From Cordilura impudica (lineage: Eukaryota > Arthropoda > Insecta > Diptera > Scathophagidae): DNA of 64,000 bases. The translations under genes were made by a program, and so were the position numbers. The notes under the pieces are model-generated. The model was given only the letters and a program-made list of their open reading frames with translations, ran no database searches and was not told the DNA's origin. Below are positions 9,565 through 20,955 of the stretch, in pieces; within the stretch, counting starts at the first letter, position 1, and every line of letters begins with the position of its first letter. Location: assembly GCA_963682025.1 (NCBI GenBank), contig OY821518.1, positions 128,786,543-128,850,542 of the forward strand, in the 5' to 3' direction.

Positions 9565-11283
9565 TAGTTATATAATATTATTATTCTACTTTACCTACAA
9601 TTTATCCGATTGCGATTACATCTAATTTTTAAAAAATTTTTATAATTACTAAAGCATTATTATTCACATAAATACAAAATTGCACTTTTAAAATTTTCCA
9701 TTCAAATTTAAGAAAATATCAAGTCTAAAAACTAGAATTAAAAATTTCCAATTATAAATTACAATTAATTGAATTTCAGAAAATCATATCAAAACGTCGG
9801 AAATTACAATTTTAAATTTAGAAGACATCAATTGCATCTATAATATATAAATTTTATTCGTTAAACACAAATTGAAATTCCAAAAAAAAAAACACATTTA
9901 AAAAATTTTTACATTTCAAAAAAATATTGACATTCAGGAGAAATTAATAGCTTTTCAGTACCGCGATTCAGTAACTTCTTTTAACGATAGTCTAATCGTT
10001 AAAAAAAATAAAATAACAAAATTATCAGTAAAATTTTTAAATGATATTCGCTATTGTTAAAGTCAGCTGTTGTTGTTATCTAAACGACAACCATTTTTGT
10101 GTTGTTTATTCAATCGATAAAAACTTAAATTTTTAGGTTGAAATGTCGTCATACATAAATAAAAATCATAAAATGGTGAAAATATTTTGTTTAATTAAAA
10201 AACTTTTTTATATAAATAAAAAAATTAAATAGCATATTCAATTCATTATTTCATTTTCAAATAAATAAACAGAAATATTAGTAAAAAAAATAGAGATATT
10301 CAACATAAACATAAAATCATCCTGTCAAACACGAAGTAATTTGTTTTTTTCTATTTTTCTTTGTGTTTTTCGCTTATTTTGACAGAGATGCCACTCGTTT
10401 ACAATTTAAAGAAATAGAAAAATAGATTGGTCGACTGTCGTTAAGATATCTGTACTTAGTGAATCACTTAATCCTTAGTGCAAACAACAATAGCTGTCGA
10501 TATATTTTTCGATTGTCGGATCGTTGAAATTTACAGAATCGGACTACAGAAAACATTATTTTAAATTCAATGAATTTTAGAAAACGTCAAATGATATTTA
10601 AGAATTGGAAAAAAAAAACTGTTACATAAATAAACGCAATTTGATGAGAATGTTATTTATATAGAAATTTACACAAATTAACAAATTATTTTATTTAAAA
10701 TGTTTGGGACATTTGGTTTTTTGCGTTTGGCATATTTTGATTATTTATTATTGTAAATTTATTCTCTATGTTTTCCAAATATGACAATGTTTTAATAAAA
10801 AAGTTGAGAGAGCTTTTTTTTTTTTGGTTATTATTTGTTACTCCATCCGACCTACATGACCGCAATGAAAAAATATTTCGCCAGTTAAAAGAAACTATAC
10901 ATCCATCTCCAATTAGCACGATTTAATGCATATAGCCACTCTACACAACAATTACCTTTGCAATGGAGGTTAGGGCAAGCTATTTAATTAGCAAAAACTA
11001 AATTAAAGAGAAGTTATGTCATATAACCGGAAACGCATGCATATAGGTAGGTATATAACCAAAATGCATGCCGATCAGCAACCACGATGACCAAAAAGCA
11101 TACACCGAAATAAATCCGAAATAATAGAAAAGACGAAAACCAACCCAAAGAATTTGATGAAATAATTTGGTATTAAGTTTAACAAATTGTTTACTTTTTC
11201 ATTTACATTTATTATCAAGACTCAAACCGAGGTGGAGGGTATCAAAGATTCGGCACAGCCGAATTTAACACTCTTACTTGTTT

Positions 11284-11780
11284 TTGATAGATTTAAGTGA
11301 AGATCGGTAAGCAGCTCTATATGTGGCCTATGATTAAGAGTTGTCCCATAGGGATGATTTTCGGACTACTCATTAATGGATGTAATAAATGCATACAAAC
11401 CCAATTTGAGTAAGATCTACATGACAATTCGGATCTTATGGCAATTTATGTCGATTTCATAGGGGTCATTTGTATGGGGGCTAAGTCTAAACATGGACCG
11501 ATTCTCACCAATTTCAATAGCGTTCATCCTATGGCCGATAAAAGCTTATATACCAATTTCATCAAAATGTATTCATATTTTCGACCTGCAGTTTGATTAC
11601 AAGCTTTACATGGACACACAGAAGGTCGGACACGCGGACGGACATCGTTAAATCGAATCAGTTAGTGATTCCGATTCGATCGGTATAATAAAAGATGGGT
11701 CTAGGTCTAATATTTTTGGTAGTTACAAACAGCAGCACAAAGTCATTATACCCAAACCACATAGTGGTATAGGGTATAAT
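11284..11780 (+). mobile_element. Family A element A3, right half (continuation of A2)
   Basis: It starts at TTTTTGATAGATTTAAGTGAAG immediately next to the 5' end of C1 and runs to the family end ACCACATAGTGGTATAGGGTA. Together with A2 it reconstitutes a single family A copy of about 775 bp. Confidence 0.85.
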
Positions 11781-12019
11781 AATCAGGTTTTCATAAAGGC
11801 ACTCAAAAATTCAGTGTTTTTAGTTTTTCTTGGCAAAAAAAAGTTCATCTTTATCTACCTTTTGGTTCTGGGTGCAAAAAAAAAAAGAAAGTTGGGAGTG
11901 CATTCTATTGATTTAATATGCAAAAATCGGATGATATTGTGTACTGTTGAACAAAGTTATAAATTCTATATAAAAAAAAACTCATTTTCCAAATTAAATC
12001 CGGCAACAATTAACGATTG

Positions 12020-13039
12020 GCCTTGAATATAGAATTTTGTTTGGATATTTTTGATATATGCGATTTTGGATTTTGACAATTTTTTAGTTTTTCGATTATT
12101 GAATTTGATGATTTTTGCTGTCGCGATTTTCGGTTTTGATGATTTTTAGTTTTAGCGACTAAAGAATTTGACGATTCCGTCCTATTATCCACGACTACTC
12201 ATATTGGTGATAAATGTACTTGTCAAAGCTTTCAATATTGTCACTTTCATAGTACTTAATATTTTTTGTATGAGAGGTGCGACATCAATTTATCCTATCC
12301 CTCCTATTTTGTATCTGACTTCTCACATTAAGCCACAAAGTCTGAAGGCTTTCCCTTTCATAATACTCCAGATATATAATATATATTTACATTCTATGGG
12401 CGGTGCCAAGTCCATTGATATGATACCGCTCAATTTTTGCTCAACTAATAACATGAATACCTTATGGGCTCACGCAAACACCCAGGGCTTTCGTTATTAC
12501 AGTAATCCAGATATATAACAATTTAGTATTTAGTTTATATGAGTGGTTCCCATTGATCCGATCGCACACATTTTTTGCCCGACTACTAACATTGAATCAT
12601 GATGGACTCGTACTGCAGTTATATGGTATTACATATTAACTTGGTATGGACGGAGCCATGCCCATTGATATGATTCCGCGCATTTTTTGCTGGACTAAGA
12701 TTAATAATAGATGGCCTCAGACAAATTTGTAAAGCTGTGTTAGCCATAGAACTCGAGATATATGGCCATTGTATAATTACTTTGTATGAGAGGTGCCACG
12801 CCCACTTATCAGAGCCCAGCCATTTTTGGCTTGGGTACCAACATTAATTATACGTGACCTCACTTAAATTTGCACAGCTATCAATGTCATAGTACTCAAT
12901 ATATATGAAATTAAAAGTTAACTTTGTGTGGGAGGTACCACGCATATATAGTTCTTTCCAGATACACAGAAAGACTCTGTAGATCCAATGGCCCAAACAC
13001 ACACACATAAATACTTTTGCTTTTATGTATGTATATAGA
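12020..13039 (-). mobile_element. Helitron D2, non-autonomous, 3' end not found
   Basis: The minus-strand 5' end is TCTATATACATACATAAAAG at 13039, preceded by A. It carries six to seven diverged units of the GGGCGTGGC array (for example 12796 and 12945 on the minus strand). Between 12040 and 12165 it then has the CGCCAAAATC-type short repeats found in D1a. No CTRR terminus with hairpin is recognisable towards 11780, so the 3' part is lost or decayed. Confidence 0.7.
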
Positions 13040-13452
13040 TTTCAATTTCTTTTATGTTTAAAAAATTGTTATTAAAGGGCAAAAGAATTAAATTAAAACA
13101 CTTCCAGAATTAACGAAAAATCATTTTAAGAATTTTAGAAAATTAACTGTATTGAATATTATATCGACTTCAGCGTTTAAAAAAACTATATGGGAAAGAT
13201 TCACTTAGAAGGGCGTAAAATGTACATTTTTAAATACAAAAAACGCGGCCTCGGTCAGAATTACATTTTTAATTCTGGGATCTCTGAAGATTATGAAACC
13301 ACCACAAAAATTGTGGATATAATTTGACTGTTACTGACGGCACCTTCGGCTTTTCGTTGATAGATTTGACAAAAATCGAAGACAGAAAAAAATAATATGT
13401 ATATAAAAATAAATATAAAATAAAAAATTTTTATTTTAATTTAACTTTCGAA
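13040..13452. other. Unassigned spacer
   Basis: About 410 bp between Helitron D2 and retrotransposon L1. One less AT-rich block (13190-13380) contains CGCGGCCTCGGTCAG and GACGGCACCTTCGGC, but no motif or frame I recognise. Confidence 0.35.
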
Positions 13453-13559
13453 ATTACGATTTACGATGTTGTTGGGTTCACTGTTATTCCCTCATGTACT
13501 GCGACCAAGTAGATCTATTGTGCACCCTCTTTCAGATTCTTGTTCTCCTGTTTTATTAG

Positions 13560-14008
13560 TTCATTACAGCGTTTAGGAACTTGATGATATCCTTCACCGC
13601 CAATGTTTTGTATGCCTCCTCCCTGATCTCAGATTCGCCAAAAAGTTTGTGCCTTAAATATGCAAACGCTGGACACTTTGTCAGTATATGCTCCATCGTT
13701 TCATCATCCTCCAGGCAGTATCAGCACGTTTAATTTTCAGCCAAATGCATTTTGTATATGATGTAGTTGCACGCATAATGTCCTGTGAGTGCCCCACATA
13801 GGAGTCTTAGATTGGATCTGTTCAATATTAGGGCATCTCTGCTCCTTTTTTCGCTTCGATGCAAGAATTTTTTTGAGTGTTGAAGTAGTAATTGTCCATT
13901 CCAATACTCTACTGATTCGTCTTTAATCCATCTGTCGATTTTCTCGGTTATGTCTTTTCTGGTGAATCCGAATGGAGGGTTTGGACCAATAAATGGTCTT
14001 TCAGCTCC
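13560..14008 (-). pseudogene. L1 ORF2 C-terminal region with Cys/His cluster
   Basis: Minus-strand translation gives PNPPFGFTRKDITEKIDRW, then HSKKFLHRSEKRSRDALILN and HYACNYIIYKMHLAEN. After a stop it continues with C-x2-C...MEHILTKCPAF. The Cys...Cys...His...Cys pattern followed by hydrophobic AYLRHKLFG is the usual zinc-binding tail after RNase H in I/LOA/R1-type retrotransposons. A TAA interrupts it at the position following LAEN. The same segment is preserved at 48218-48799 (L2), confirming that it belongs to the element. Confidence 0.7.
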
Positions 14009-14491
14009 TCATCTTGCCTGTTTATAGGCTTTCTCATTTCCTTCATACCCTTTGTGACCTGTTACCCATATAAGCGTCACTTTATTAAGTTCAGCCAGTT
14101 TATTTAGGGCTCTATGGCTTTCGAGTACGGATTTATGGTGGTATACCGATTTGTCCAGTGCTTTTAGAACAGCCTGGCTGTTTGGCATTAGATTTATCTT
14201 CGTCCTTGTGAGGTTTCTTTCCAATAGTTTATCAGTAGCAGCATTTAGTGCGTATAGTTCCACTGTAAATATTGTGGATTCATTACATAGTGGGATATGG
14301 AGTTTGCACCTTTGTCCGTAAACGCCCGCTCCTACTCCTTCTGTTGTTTTGGATCCGTCAGTGTACCACTTCGGGGCAACTTCATGCAGCCATGTATTGT
14401 TAAATTCCCACTCGAATCTGCTCAGGGTATGAGCAGTGTAGTTATTTTTAAGTTCAAAAACCGGATGTATCTGATTACTACATAAAGTCAT
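14009..14491 (-). pseudogene. L1 ORF2 RNase H domain
   Basis: An open frame of 160 codons. It contains WYTDGSKTTEGVGAGVYG (first catalytic Asp), VELYALNAA (catalytic Glu), then MPNSQAVLKALDKS and WVTGHKGYEGNEKA (His and Asn/Glu region). The family norm at the third position is S-D-S-Q; here it reads P-N-S-Q, so the third acidic residue is Asn and the domain is probably inactive. RNase H removes RNA from the RNA-DNA hybrid during target-primed reverse transcription. Confidence 0.85.
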
Positions 14492-14532
14492 ATCTTTGAT
14501 GCTTTTGGCTTTATCAAGGATCTCCAGGTTTC

Positions 14533-15998
14533 CTATATGATCGCCTTCTTTAAATTTGTATATCTATGAAGGTCAATTGCTTGTTTAAAAGCTTCTCCTT
14601 GGATCAATAACTGCAGCGGAGTGAGATTTAGGATAACCTCCGTAGCTGCCGTAGGAATTGTTCTCATTGCTCCCGTGATGTTCAAACATGCTAATCTCTG
14701 TATTTTGGATAATTTTAAACGTACTCCAGTCTGGTTTGTCTTCTGCCACCATATAACTGAGCCATATAAAATACCCGGAAGGATCATTTGTTTATATATC
14801 CACAATAACATTTTAGGGTTTAGACCCCACGATCTGCCTAGAAGTTGTTTGATGGCCCATATTGACTTTATAGCCTTATTCGCTATCGACTCTAGATGAG
14901 GATTCCAAGTGAGTGTTGTATCAAGTAATATACCCAAATATTTTACCTCCTCCTTGAGTTGGACCTCCGTGTTCCTTATATAAAGTAATGGAATATAAAG
15001 ATTCCTTCTCCTAGTGAACGGGATAATTGTGGTTTTAGTGGGATTTATGGAAAGTTCCTTGTCTTCGCACCATTCCCATGTAAGCCTTAGTGCTTCTTGC
15101 ATTTGTTCCCCAATTGTCTGGTCATGTGTTCCACCTACATATAAACACTGTGCTGTCTGTCATCCGCATAACCCACAGTGGTAAAACCATTATTCTTTAG
15201 TTTTACAATGAAGTCATCCACCAAGATTGACCACAGTAATGGGGGAAGTACGCCTCTCTGAGGGCATCCTTTTATAATGCTAATCCTTCTCTCTTCATCT
15301 CCAAGATTAGCCACTATTTGTCTCCTAGAGAGCAACTTTTTTATCTACGCTGTCACATTTGGGTCCGAGTCCAATCTGATCAGCGCTTCTTCCATAGATT
15401 GAAAGCTGCCATTGTCAAAAGCGCCTTCTATGTCCATAAAGGAACATATGGCTACTCCCTTCAACTCCAGTGTTTTTTCAATCATTGAAATTAATTTGTG
15501 GGCACCTGTGATCATTGATTTACCTTTTTGGTAGGCAAATTGAAGATTATGTAGCGGTCTACTTTTCAGAAGTTCATTGCGAATATATAGATCAATCATC
15601 TTCTCCATAGTCTTCAGCATGAAGGATGAGAAACTGATTGGTCCATATGATTTCAGATTATGAAGAGGTTTATTTCCTCCCTTGCTAAGGAATAGAACTT
15701 TCACCTTTGTCCACTTAGTTGGAATATAACTAAGTGCAAGGCTGCAGCTGAAGATATGAACCAGTTTTCTTTTAAGCGAATCTGCACCATTTATTAGTAG
15801 GGCTGGGAAAATCCCATCTGGTCTAGGTGATTTGTGTAGTCTAAATGAGTTCACACTCCATTTTACACTTTCATATGTTATGATTCGTTTAACTAGAGAA
15901 TTGTTCATGTTGTTCTCATTTATAATCTCGATATCTCCCATTGATTCCTCCATTACAAAACTACATCCTGGGAAGAGATGTAGTTTGGTGTGAGTCAT
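14533..15998 (-). pseudogene. L1 ORF2 reverse transcriptase domain, three frame segments
   Basis: Segment 15345-15998 carries SFRLHKSPRPDGIFPALL, WTKVKVLFLSKGG, LKSYGPISFSSFMLKTMEK and ICSFMDIEGAFDN (palm Asp). Segment 15135-15335 carries IKGCPQRGVLPPLLWSILVD and FTTVGYADD (catalytic YADD box). Segment 14533-15102 carries the thumb, including SINPTKTTIIPFTRRR and EVKYLGILLDTTLTWNPHL. The three segments are colinear but separated by frameshifts near 15105 and 15340. The catalytic residues themselves are preserved. Confidence 0.9.
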
Positions 15999-16164
15999 CT
16001 ATCTTGAGAGTACCTATATTGTGGTTCTTATTTGAGGATAAGACTCTTTGAATCCTTGCCGTTTCCGGTACATCCTTCAATTCCTCGCAAAAGGTTTTCC
16101 AGGATAATCTTTTCGATTTCCTTATTTATCTGTTATACTTAGTAAGGACAGTTCTATAGCGTAT

Positions 16165-16806
16165 CTAGTCACCACTGCTTTTGGCCCTATTAAATTCCTG
16201 CCTAGCTACCTTCCTTAGTTCTTCAAGTCTTTTATTCCACCATCTGACCTTCCTGTCAGTGCTCTTGCTTTTCAGTGGACAGTTGTCCTCATAGGTATAT
16301 AGAATGTCAGTTGTCAAATTATTAACAGCTGGGTCGAGATCTATCTTTATTGGTATTATTGGTACCGGAGCTACCCCATACCTTGTTGTGGGCATTTGTA
16401 TCGCAACCAATTATCAGGCTCTTGTTGCTACTTCTGCAATACTCCACTAGCGCCTTCATTCTTACCGTTGGAGCTTCTGGCTGATCTCCCGGGAAGTAGG
16501 CAGAGGATAATACTACCTCCATGTATATTCCCATTTGTCCCGCCACTATCATGATGGTCACCATGTCACCATCCGTGAATTCTGAAATTAAAGGGAGTTA
16601 AGGTTTTCGTCTAATACTATGGCGGCCCTCGGCCTTTCCGAGTTCATATCATAGATTAACTTACATTTTTAATGTTAAGCCCACATATCTTACCCGACCT
16701 AATCCAGGGCTCTTGGATCAGGCCAATGTTGTAAATATGTTTGGCAAACCCTCTGCTATTTTCTGCCGATGCCGCCTTAGCGTGTTGAAGATTTGCCTGA
16801 ACACAC
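16165..16806 (-). pseudogene. L1 ORF2 apurinic-type endonuclease and linker
   Basis: Starting near 16806 the minus strand reads KCVQANLQHAKAASAE then IGLIQEPWIRSGKICGLNI, the first endonuclease motifs (N and E). After stops, 16322-16564 reads VVLSSAYFPGDQPEAPTVRM and IIGCDTNAHNKVWGSSGTN (D-x-N-A-H-x-x-W-G-S motif). Frame 16165-16410 ends with the linker VRWWNKRLEELRKVARQEFN that precedes the RT. Part of the C-terminal endonuclease is missing between SSGTN and the linker. The enzyme would nick the target DNA to prime reverse transcription. Confidence 0.8.
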
Positions 16807-16807
16807 T

Positions 16808-17814
16808 TCAGTGCGATTTATTTGTTGTTGTTGTTGTTGGTGTTGTTGACACAGAAGTGGCTGGTTTTACTGGCAACTTATAACCTTCAACTGGTCCATC
16901 CTCTTTAGTCTCGGAGTTTTCCATTTCCTCATCTTTATCTCCAGCTTCCTTGAGGTTCAATTGGTTCTGTCCAAATCTATAGGATATTTGACCCTTATTC
17001 ACCTCCAATTTTGCCGCTGAGATTTGGTCAATGGATACTACCAACATAGCGTTAGTTCCCTTGTTCGACCTTCGAAGCATGCCTGCATCTTGAGCTCATC
17101 GTTCTGCTTTTGAACAAAGGATAGGATCCTTTCTGTTTCCATATTAGTAGCGTTGGGGAAACAACCAACAGCAGCTTTAGGGTGAGGAACTTTCATTTCC
17201 TCCGTTGCCCACAAATCTGCTGTTGCCCATGGTTTGAGGCCTGGAATCTGTTTTTTTTTTTTGTTTTTACAGTGTAGGGTTAAGAAACCTGCCTTATAAG
17301 TAGTATCTCCTCTAGCACTTTATCCATGATGGCGTTTTGGATTTCGTCCATTTGGTTTGTTGTGAGGACAGTGGTTTGGAGAAGTCCTTTGTTAGTATAG
17401 CAATTTTTTGTCCAGTGAGCACATCTTTATTCTGAACTTTTTGCTTTTGGATGGATTTGGCCATGGGTTTGTCCTTCGTCGGTTCTTCCCTCTGGCGCTT
17501 TTTTAGTGTCGCTTCAGGAGTTGCCCTCTCTGAGGAGCTCTGCCTCTTGTGATCTTCTATTTTTTTCTTTTTCTAATGGATCAAGGGCTTTGACCTCTAT
17601 CAAGTCCTTGCCGAATAAGGAAATTCATCCTTTTCGTAGCAGCACCACTAAATCTTTGTTTGTCAGTTTTATTGACGTTTAATTTTTCAATTTTTCTAGT
17701 GATTTCTTCACTTGCACTTTGTGCATTTCTGGAAGTTGAGGCATGTTCATCCTGCTTTCCAGGGCTATTTTCAGGATTGACATCCTTCGATTTTGAGGTA
17801 CTTTTATCCTCCAT
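16808..17814 (-). pseudogene. L1 ORF1 (gag-like protein)
   Basis: An ATG at 17814 opens MEDKSTSKSKDVNPENSPGK, a charged N-terminus leading to KQRFSGAATKRMNFLIRQGL, a helix typical of ORF1 in this group. After frame changes, 17100-17560 reads GQKIAILTKDFSK and PHPKAAVGCFPNATN...ILSFVQKQNDELK. Segment 16808-17080 ends with MLVVSIDQISAAKLEVNKG and ISYRFGQNQLNL, resembling the DUF4780-type RNA-binding region, then a Thr-rich tail encoded by a (TTG)n run. ORF1 proteins bind the element RNA. Clear zinc knuckles are not visible. Confidence 0.65.
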
Positions 17815-18049
17815 TTTTTATTTATGTTTTTTGTTATTTTTTATTTTGGTGTGTTCATTTTCTTGTTTTTGGTCCCACGAGCAGTCAGGGAAAGTTTCGT
17901 CCACCACGCCTAGCCCTGTCAGCGCAGTAAGGCTGTATCTGAAGAGGTTTTACCATACTGGGCTAGTGCTTTCACCCTGAATTAGAATTTCTCATTCCCA
18001 CCCCCCAAAATGGCTCTCCAACTATGTTCTTTATTGTTTCAAGGTATTA

Positions 18050-18350
18050 TACAAATGATTTGGATATCAGTTGTTTAAAGTAATGCAATGAGATATCAAA
18101 AAAATGAAAACAGTTCCATCTGTATGGAAACACTTTTTATGATGCGTGTGGTACATTTTTTATTGATTTTCTTCAAAACGAGAAAACAATCATTGCCGAG
18201 TATTATATGAACTTATTGCATCTTTTGCGTAATAAAATCAGGAACTTGCGCTATTCACCAGATTAAACACCTTCATATTATTTTCTCTTTTCAAACTTGC
18301 AAAAATGGCTCGGTGGTAAAAGATTTTGAGGAGGTATTGAGCTGACAGGA
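18050..18350 (+). pseudogene. Mariner transposase remnant with deleted core
   Basis: One plus-strand frame reads CGTFFIDFLQNEKTIIAEYY, MNLLHLLRNKIRN and then directly YSPD-(stop)-TPSYYFLFSNLQKWLGGKRF. In mariner proteins the segment between these blocks holds the second catalytic Asp (Q-D-N-A motif); it is absent, so the copy has an in-frame internal deletion as well as a stop. The third Asp survives in YSPD. The N-terminal half is not recognisable upstream. Confidence 0.65.
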
Positions 18351-19764
18351 GACTTTGTAGACTAATAACGATAAACTTTCCAAATTATGTTTTTGGTTAG
18401 TACTAGGAACACAGTCGTAATATAATGGAACTCTGCTATTTAAGTGTACACCTCTGATTTATCTTCACATGTGTAAAAATACAAAGTAAAGTTTTATATG
18501 GTATGGCAAGTATCTAAATGAGTAAGAGTGAAGCGGAGAGTATTATAACTGCAAATAGATCCTTTCTAAAACTAAATCATATACGGGATGGTGCTATCAG
18601 CACAATTTCCAGCAATGCTTTCGTTCAAATTTGTATGAAGCATGAATTTGGTAGGAAAACTGTATAAATCATGATGAAAGTGTTTACCCAAAGTATACAA
18701 TGCAGACAAAAGATGCCTACAGTTTTATGAACACATTTAGTAACACATAACAATAAGTAACTTTTTTTTACTTCTAATCTCTTGTTTCATACTACCAATA
18801 CGTCTAAATAATTGTTCTATCTCAAAGAGGTAAAAATTTTAAAATTGTTACTTAATTCACAATATTTTTTTTAACATCTTCCAACAAATTACCTTCCACT
18901 CATCCTTTCATTTTCCATATCCCCTTATGCCATCCTTGAAAAAAAAAATCCATATCGTATTGTACAGTTCATTGCATTTAGTTTTAGTCTTCTCTTACTA
19001 CTTCTCCTTTAGCTGTTATTTGGTTTGAAATTAATTTTTAAATATTTATGAACATTAAATAACTAGTATGAGCTAAAGTCGTTTAGTTTCGTTGGCCAAA
19101 CACTAGGCAGCCATTTGTTCTAACATTTATGGTTTCAAAAATTATGAAGAATGTTGTTGCTGCTGTAATGTTCTGTAAGGTCGGAAATGTTCATTGAATC
19201 CTCCATGTCCATGGCTTATCCTTCAATAACAATTTTCATTTTCTTTCATTTTCAATCATTTTTATCGTTTTTATTGAATTTTTAGCTTATTATGAATGGT
19301 TTTTATGTTTTCATGTGAGTTTGTTTATGTCGGAAAGGATACAAAATTTTATTGTAATTGGAAATTTAGTAAGAAAATTAAAATTGAAAAATAAATATAT
19401 AATTTACAATCGTTTTTCGTTGAAGTAAATAGTTGGGATGGAGGATGAGCAATAAATTATGTATTGGTCAACAGAAACAATTTCAACAAACCACATTTTA
19501 TGCAATATGCTACACTGAGGGAATTTAGTATAAATATTCTTTTGTATTATGAATATTTTTCTTAAAATTGATTGAATATTTCATAAGTAATTCAACATTT
19601 AATTTTTATCTTTCTTGTGCCCATGAAAGATTTTTTTTTTTTGAAAATATCTGTGATGAAAATGTATTATTTTTAATTGAATTCCCCTATATATGCAGGA
19701 TTATAAGCTATTGGAAAGAGGAAATAGGAGAAGTGTTTGTGTATAATTGACTTAAATTTTATTA
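18351..19764. other. Mostly unassigned AT-rich sequence
   Basis: A 44-codon frame from 18518 (MSKSEAESIITANRSFLKL) ends in FGRKTV at a stop. It faintly resembles the helix-turn-helix start of Tc1-type transposases, too weak to call. The rest to 19764 shows poly-T tracts and no coding signal or repeat related to the rest of the window. Confidence 0.35.
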
Positions 19765-20935
19765 GATTGTAGCTGTTACGAAAAACCTTTGTGGGAGTTC
19801 ATTCCACATTTTGTTAGTTCGACTGATAAATAAATTTTCTCTGTAATTCGATTTGCGATCAACTGGACAATAGACTACAGACGGTTGTAATCTACTAGAA
19901 AAAACGGGTAGTATTAACTTAAACTTTGCCACTTAGAATGAGTTCATTAATTTCTGCAGAACATTTCTCATGGTAATATCTGTAGAACAGTGTTATACAA
20001 CCCACATTAGAACAATATTATAACGAGTCCATAGAGTTGGATATTCTACTGTCATTAATGAGCATCAACGCACTCTTTTACACACGGTCCAGGTACTCTG
20101 AAATGGATTTTGAAGCTCTTATCCAGATGTTAATGGTACAGATTTAAAGAAGATCAAAAGGAGTGAAGTAATTTTTCACCGTTTTAAAAAACCAAGACAC
20201 TTGACAAAGATTTTCTTTCTAACAGACATCGGTCTGAATTCTCATGCTCAAAATATCAAGAGTATCAGATTACCTAATGCCTTTACTACCCATATATACA
20301 GATGATATTGTTGAATCCAAGGAGCCGACTCGGTGTCATTCATTGTCAGACTTTTACCCCCCAAACTCAAAAAGGCTTGACCTACAATTAAAGGAAAACG
20401 AATGCCATATTTTTCTTTCATCTGCGAAATTGTAGTTAGGATTGAATGTTTGACTAAGAAGGTCATTAAGAAAGATAAGTAAAAGAGAGAGAAAAAGAAC
20501 AGAACGTTGGGAATTAAGCTGAAAATCATTGGATGGGAAATCTCTATACAAATCGAGAGAAGTCAATGCTGACCCAAGATGAAATAAGCATTTAAATATT
20601 CAGAGCAACTACTTTACTCTCATCAAAATTTCTCGGAAAGAAAAGCTAACAGGTTTCTCGTAGAGCGAGTTTAACGAACTCCATACTGTCGATTATTAAG
20701 AAGTAAGTTGGCCTCTAAATAGTTGACACGGTGGTAATTAATCACTTTTGAGAGCTCAGAGTAGATTGCAACTGAGTGGTAGTTTTCAGGATTAATGGCC
20801 TCAACCATTTTGGGATTCGTTGGACATTAGCAATCTTCCAGAAAGAGGGAAAGACTGCACAGAAAGAGGGTACAAAGAGCTGAAAATGTTGCCAATGGAC
20901 TCGCTAATGTATTGTGGCTTGCTCTACACGAAGAT
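19765..20935 (-). pseudogene. Degenerate non-LTR retrotransposon (RT and C-terminal part)
   Basis: Minus strand, several frames. Near 20845 it reads SFWKIANVQRIPK. At 20600-20790 it reads INPENYHSVAIYSELSKVIN followed by LLLNNRQYGVR-(stop)-TRSTRNLLAFLSEKF, RT motifs 2-3. Near 20000 it reads YCSNVGCITLFYRYYHEKCS, and near 19790-19870 VVYCPVDRKSNYRENLFISR then TNKMWNELPQRFF, the usual C-terminal signature of Jockey/CR1-like elements. The catalytic part between 20250 and 20600 is unreadable. The mariner at 20956 begins just upstream of it. Old and inactive. Confidence 0.7.
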
Positions 20936-20955
20936 CGATATAAAAATTTTATATA

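Larger units (their letters stand above)
6733..11283 (-). mobile_element. Family C element C1 (DINE-1/Helentron-like), with Helitron insertion
   Basis: On the minus strand it starts at 11283 with AACAAGTAAGAGTGTTAAAT and a hairpin (ATTCGGC-TGT-GCCGAAT), then GATACCCTCCACC. It ends at 6733 with a hairpin built on TATACCCTC...GAGGGTACA. It is homologous over most of its length to C2 (41753-45851). Shared landmarks are the CGATTGTCGGATCG segment near 10510, the GATGTAATCGCAATCGG segment near 9620, and the GTCCGTCTGTCC run near 6868. Helitrons D1a/D1b (7736-9564) are inserted. It sits inside a T-run of family A with no obvious target duplication. No coding capacity is visible. Confidence 0.7.
13453..18010 (-). 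mobile_element. L1: near full-length, decayed non-LTR retrotransposon with RNase H (I/LOA/R1 group)
   Basis: About 4.55 kb on the minus strand. In order it holds a 5' leader (GGGGGGTGGGAATG near 18000), ORF1 (16808-17814), endonuclease (16165-16806), RT (14533-15998), RNase H (14009-14491), a C-terminal Cys/His segment (13560-14008) and a 3' UTR. The 3' end is CATCGTAAATCGTAAT, which also ends copy L2 at 48799. An RNase H after the RT places it in the I/LOA/R1 group rather than Jockey. Multiple frameshifts and stops disable both ORFs. Base composition is notably less AT-rich than the flanks. No convincing target duplication was found. Confidence 0.85.

Noticed and set aside
14621..14899. 92-codon plus-strand ORF and others at 14297 and 17660
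   Set aside because: Antisense shadows of the L1 RT, RNase H and ORF1.
18518..18654. Tc1 helix-turn-helix fragment (MSKSEAESIITANRSFLKL)
   Set aside because: Resemblance is too weak; no catalytic motif follows and no terminal repeats are visible.
20248..20529. 93-codon hydrophobic minus-strand ORF as a membrane protein
   Set aside because: Lies in the degenerate RT region of the 19765-20935 element; hydrophobicity arises from T-rich composition.
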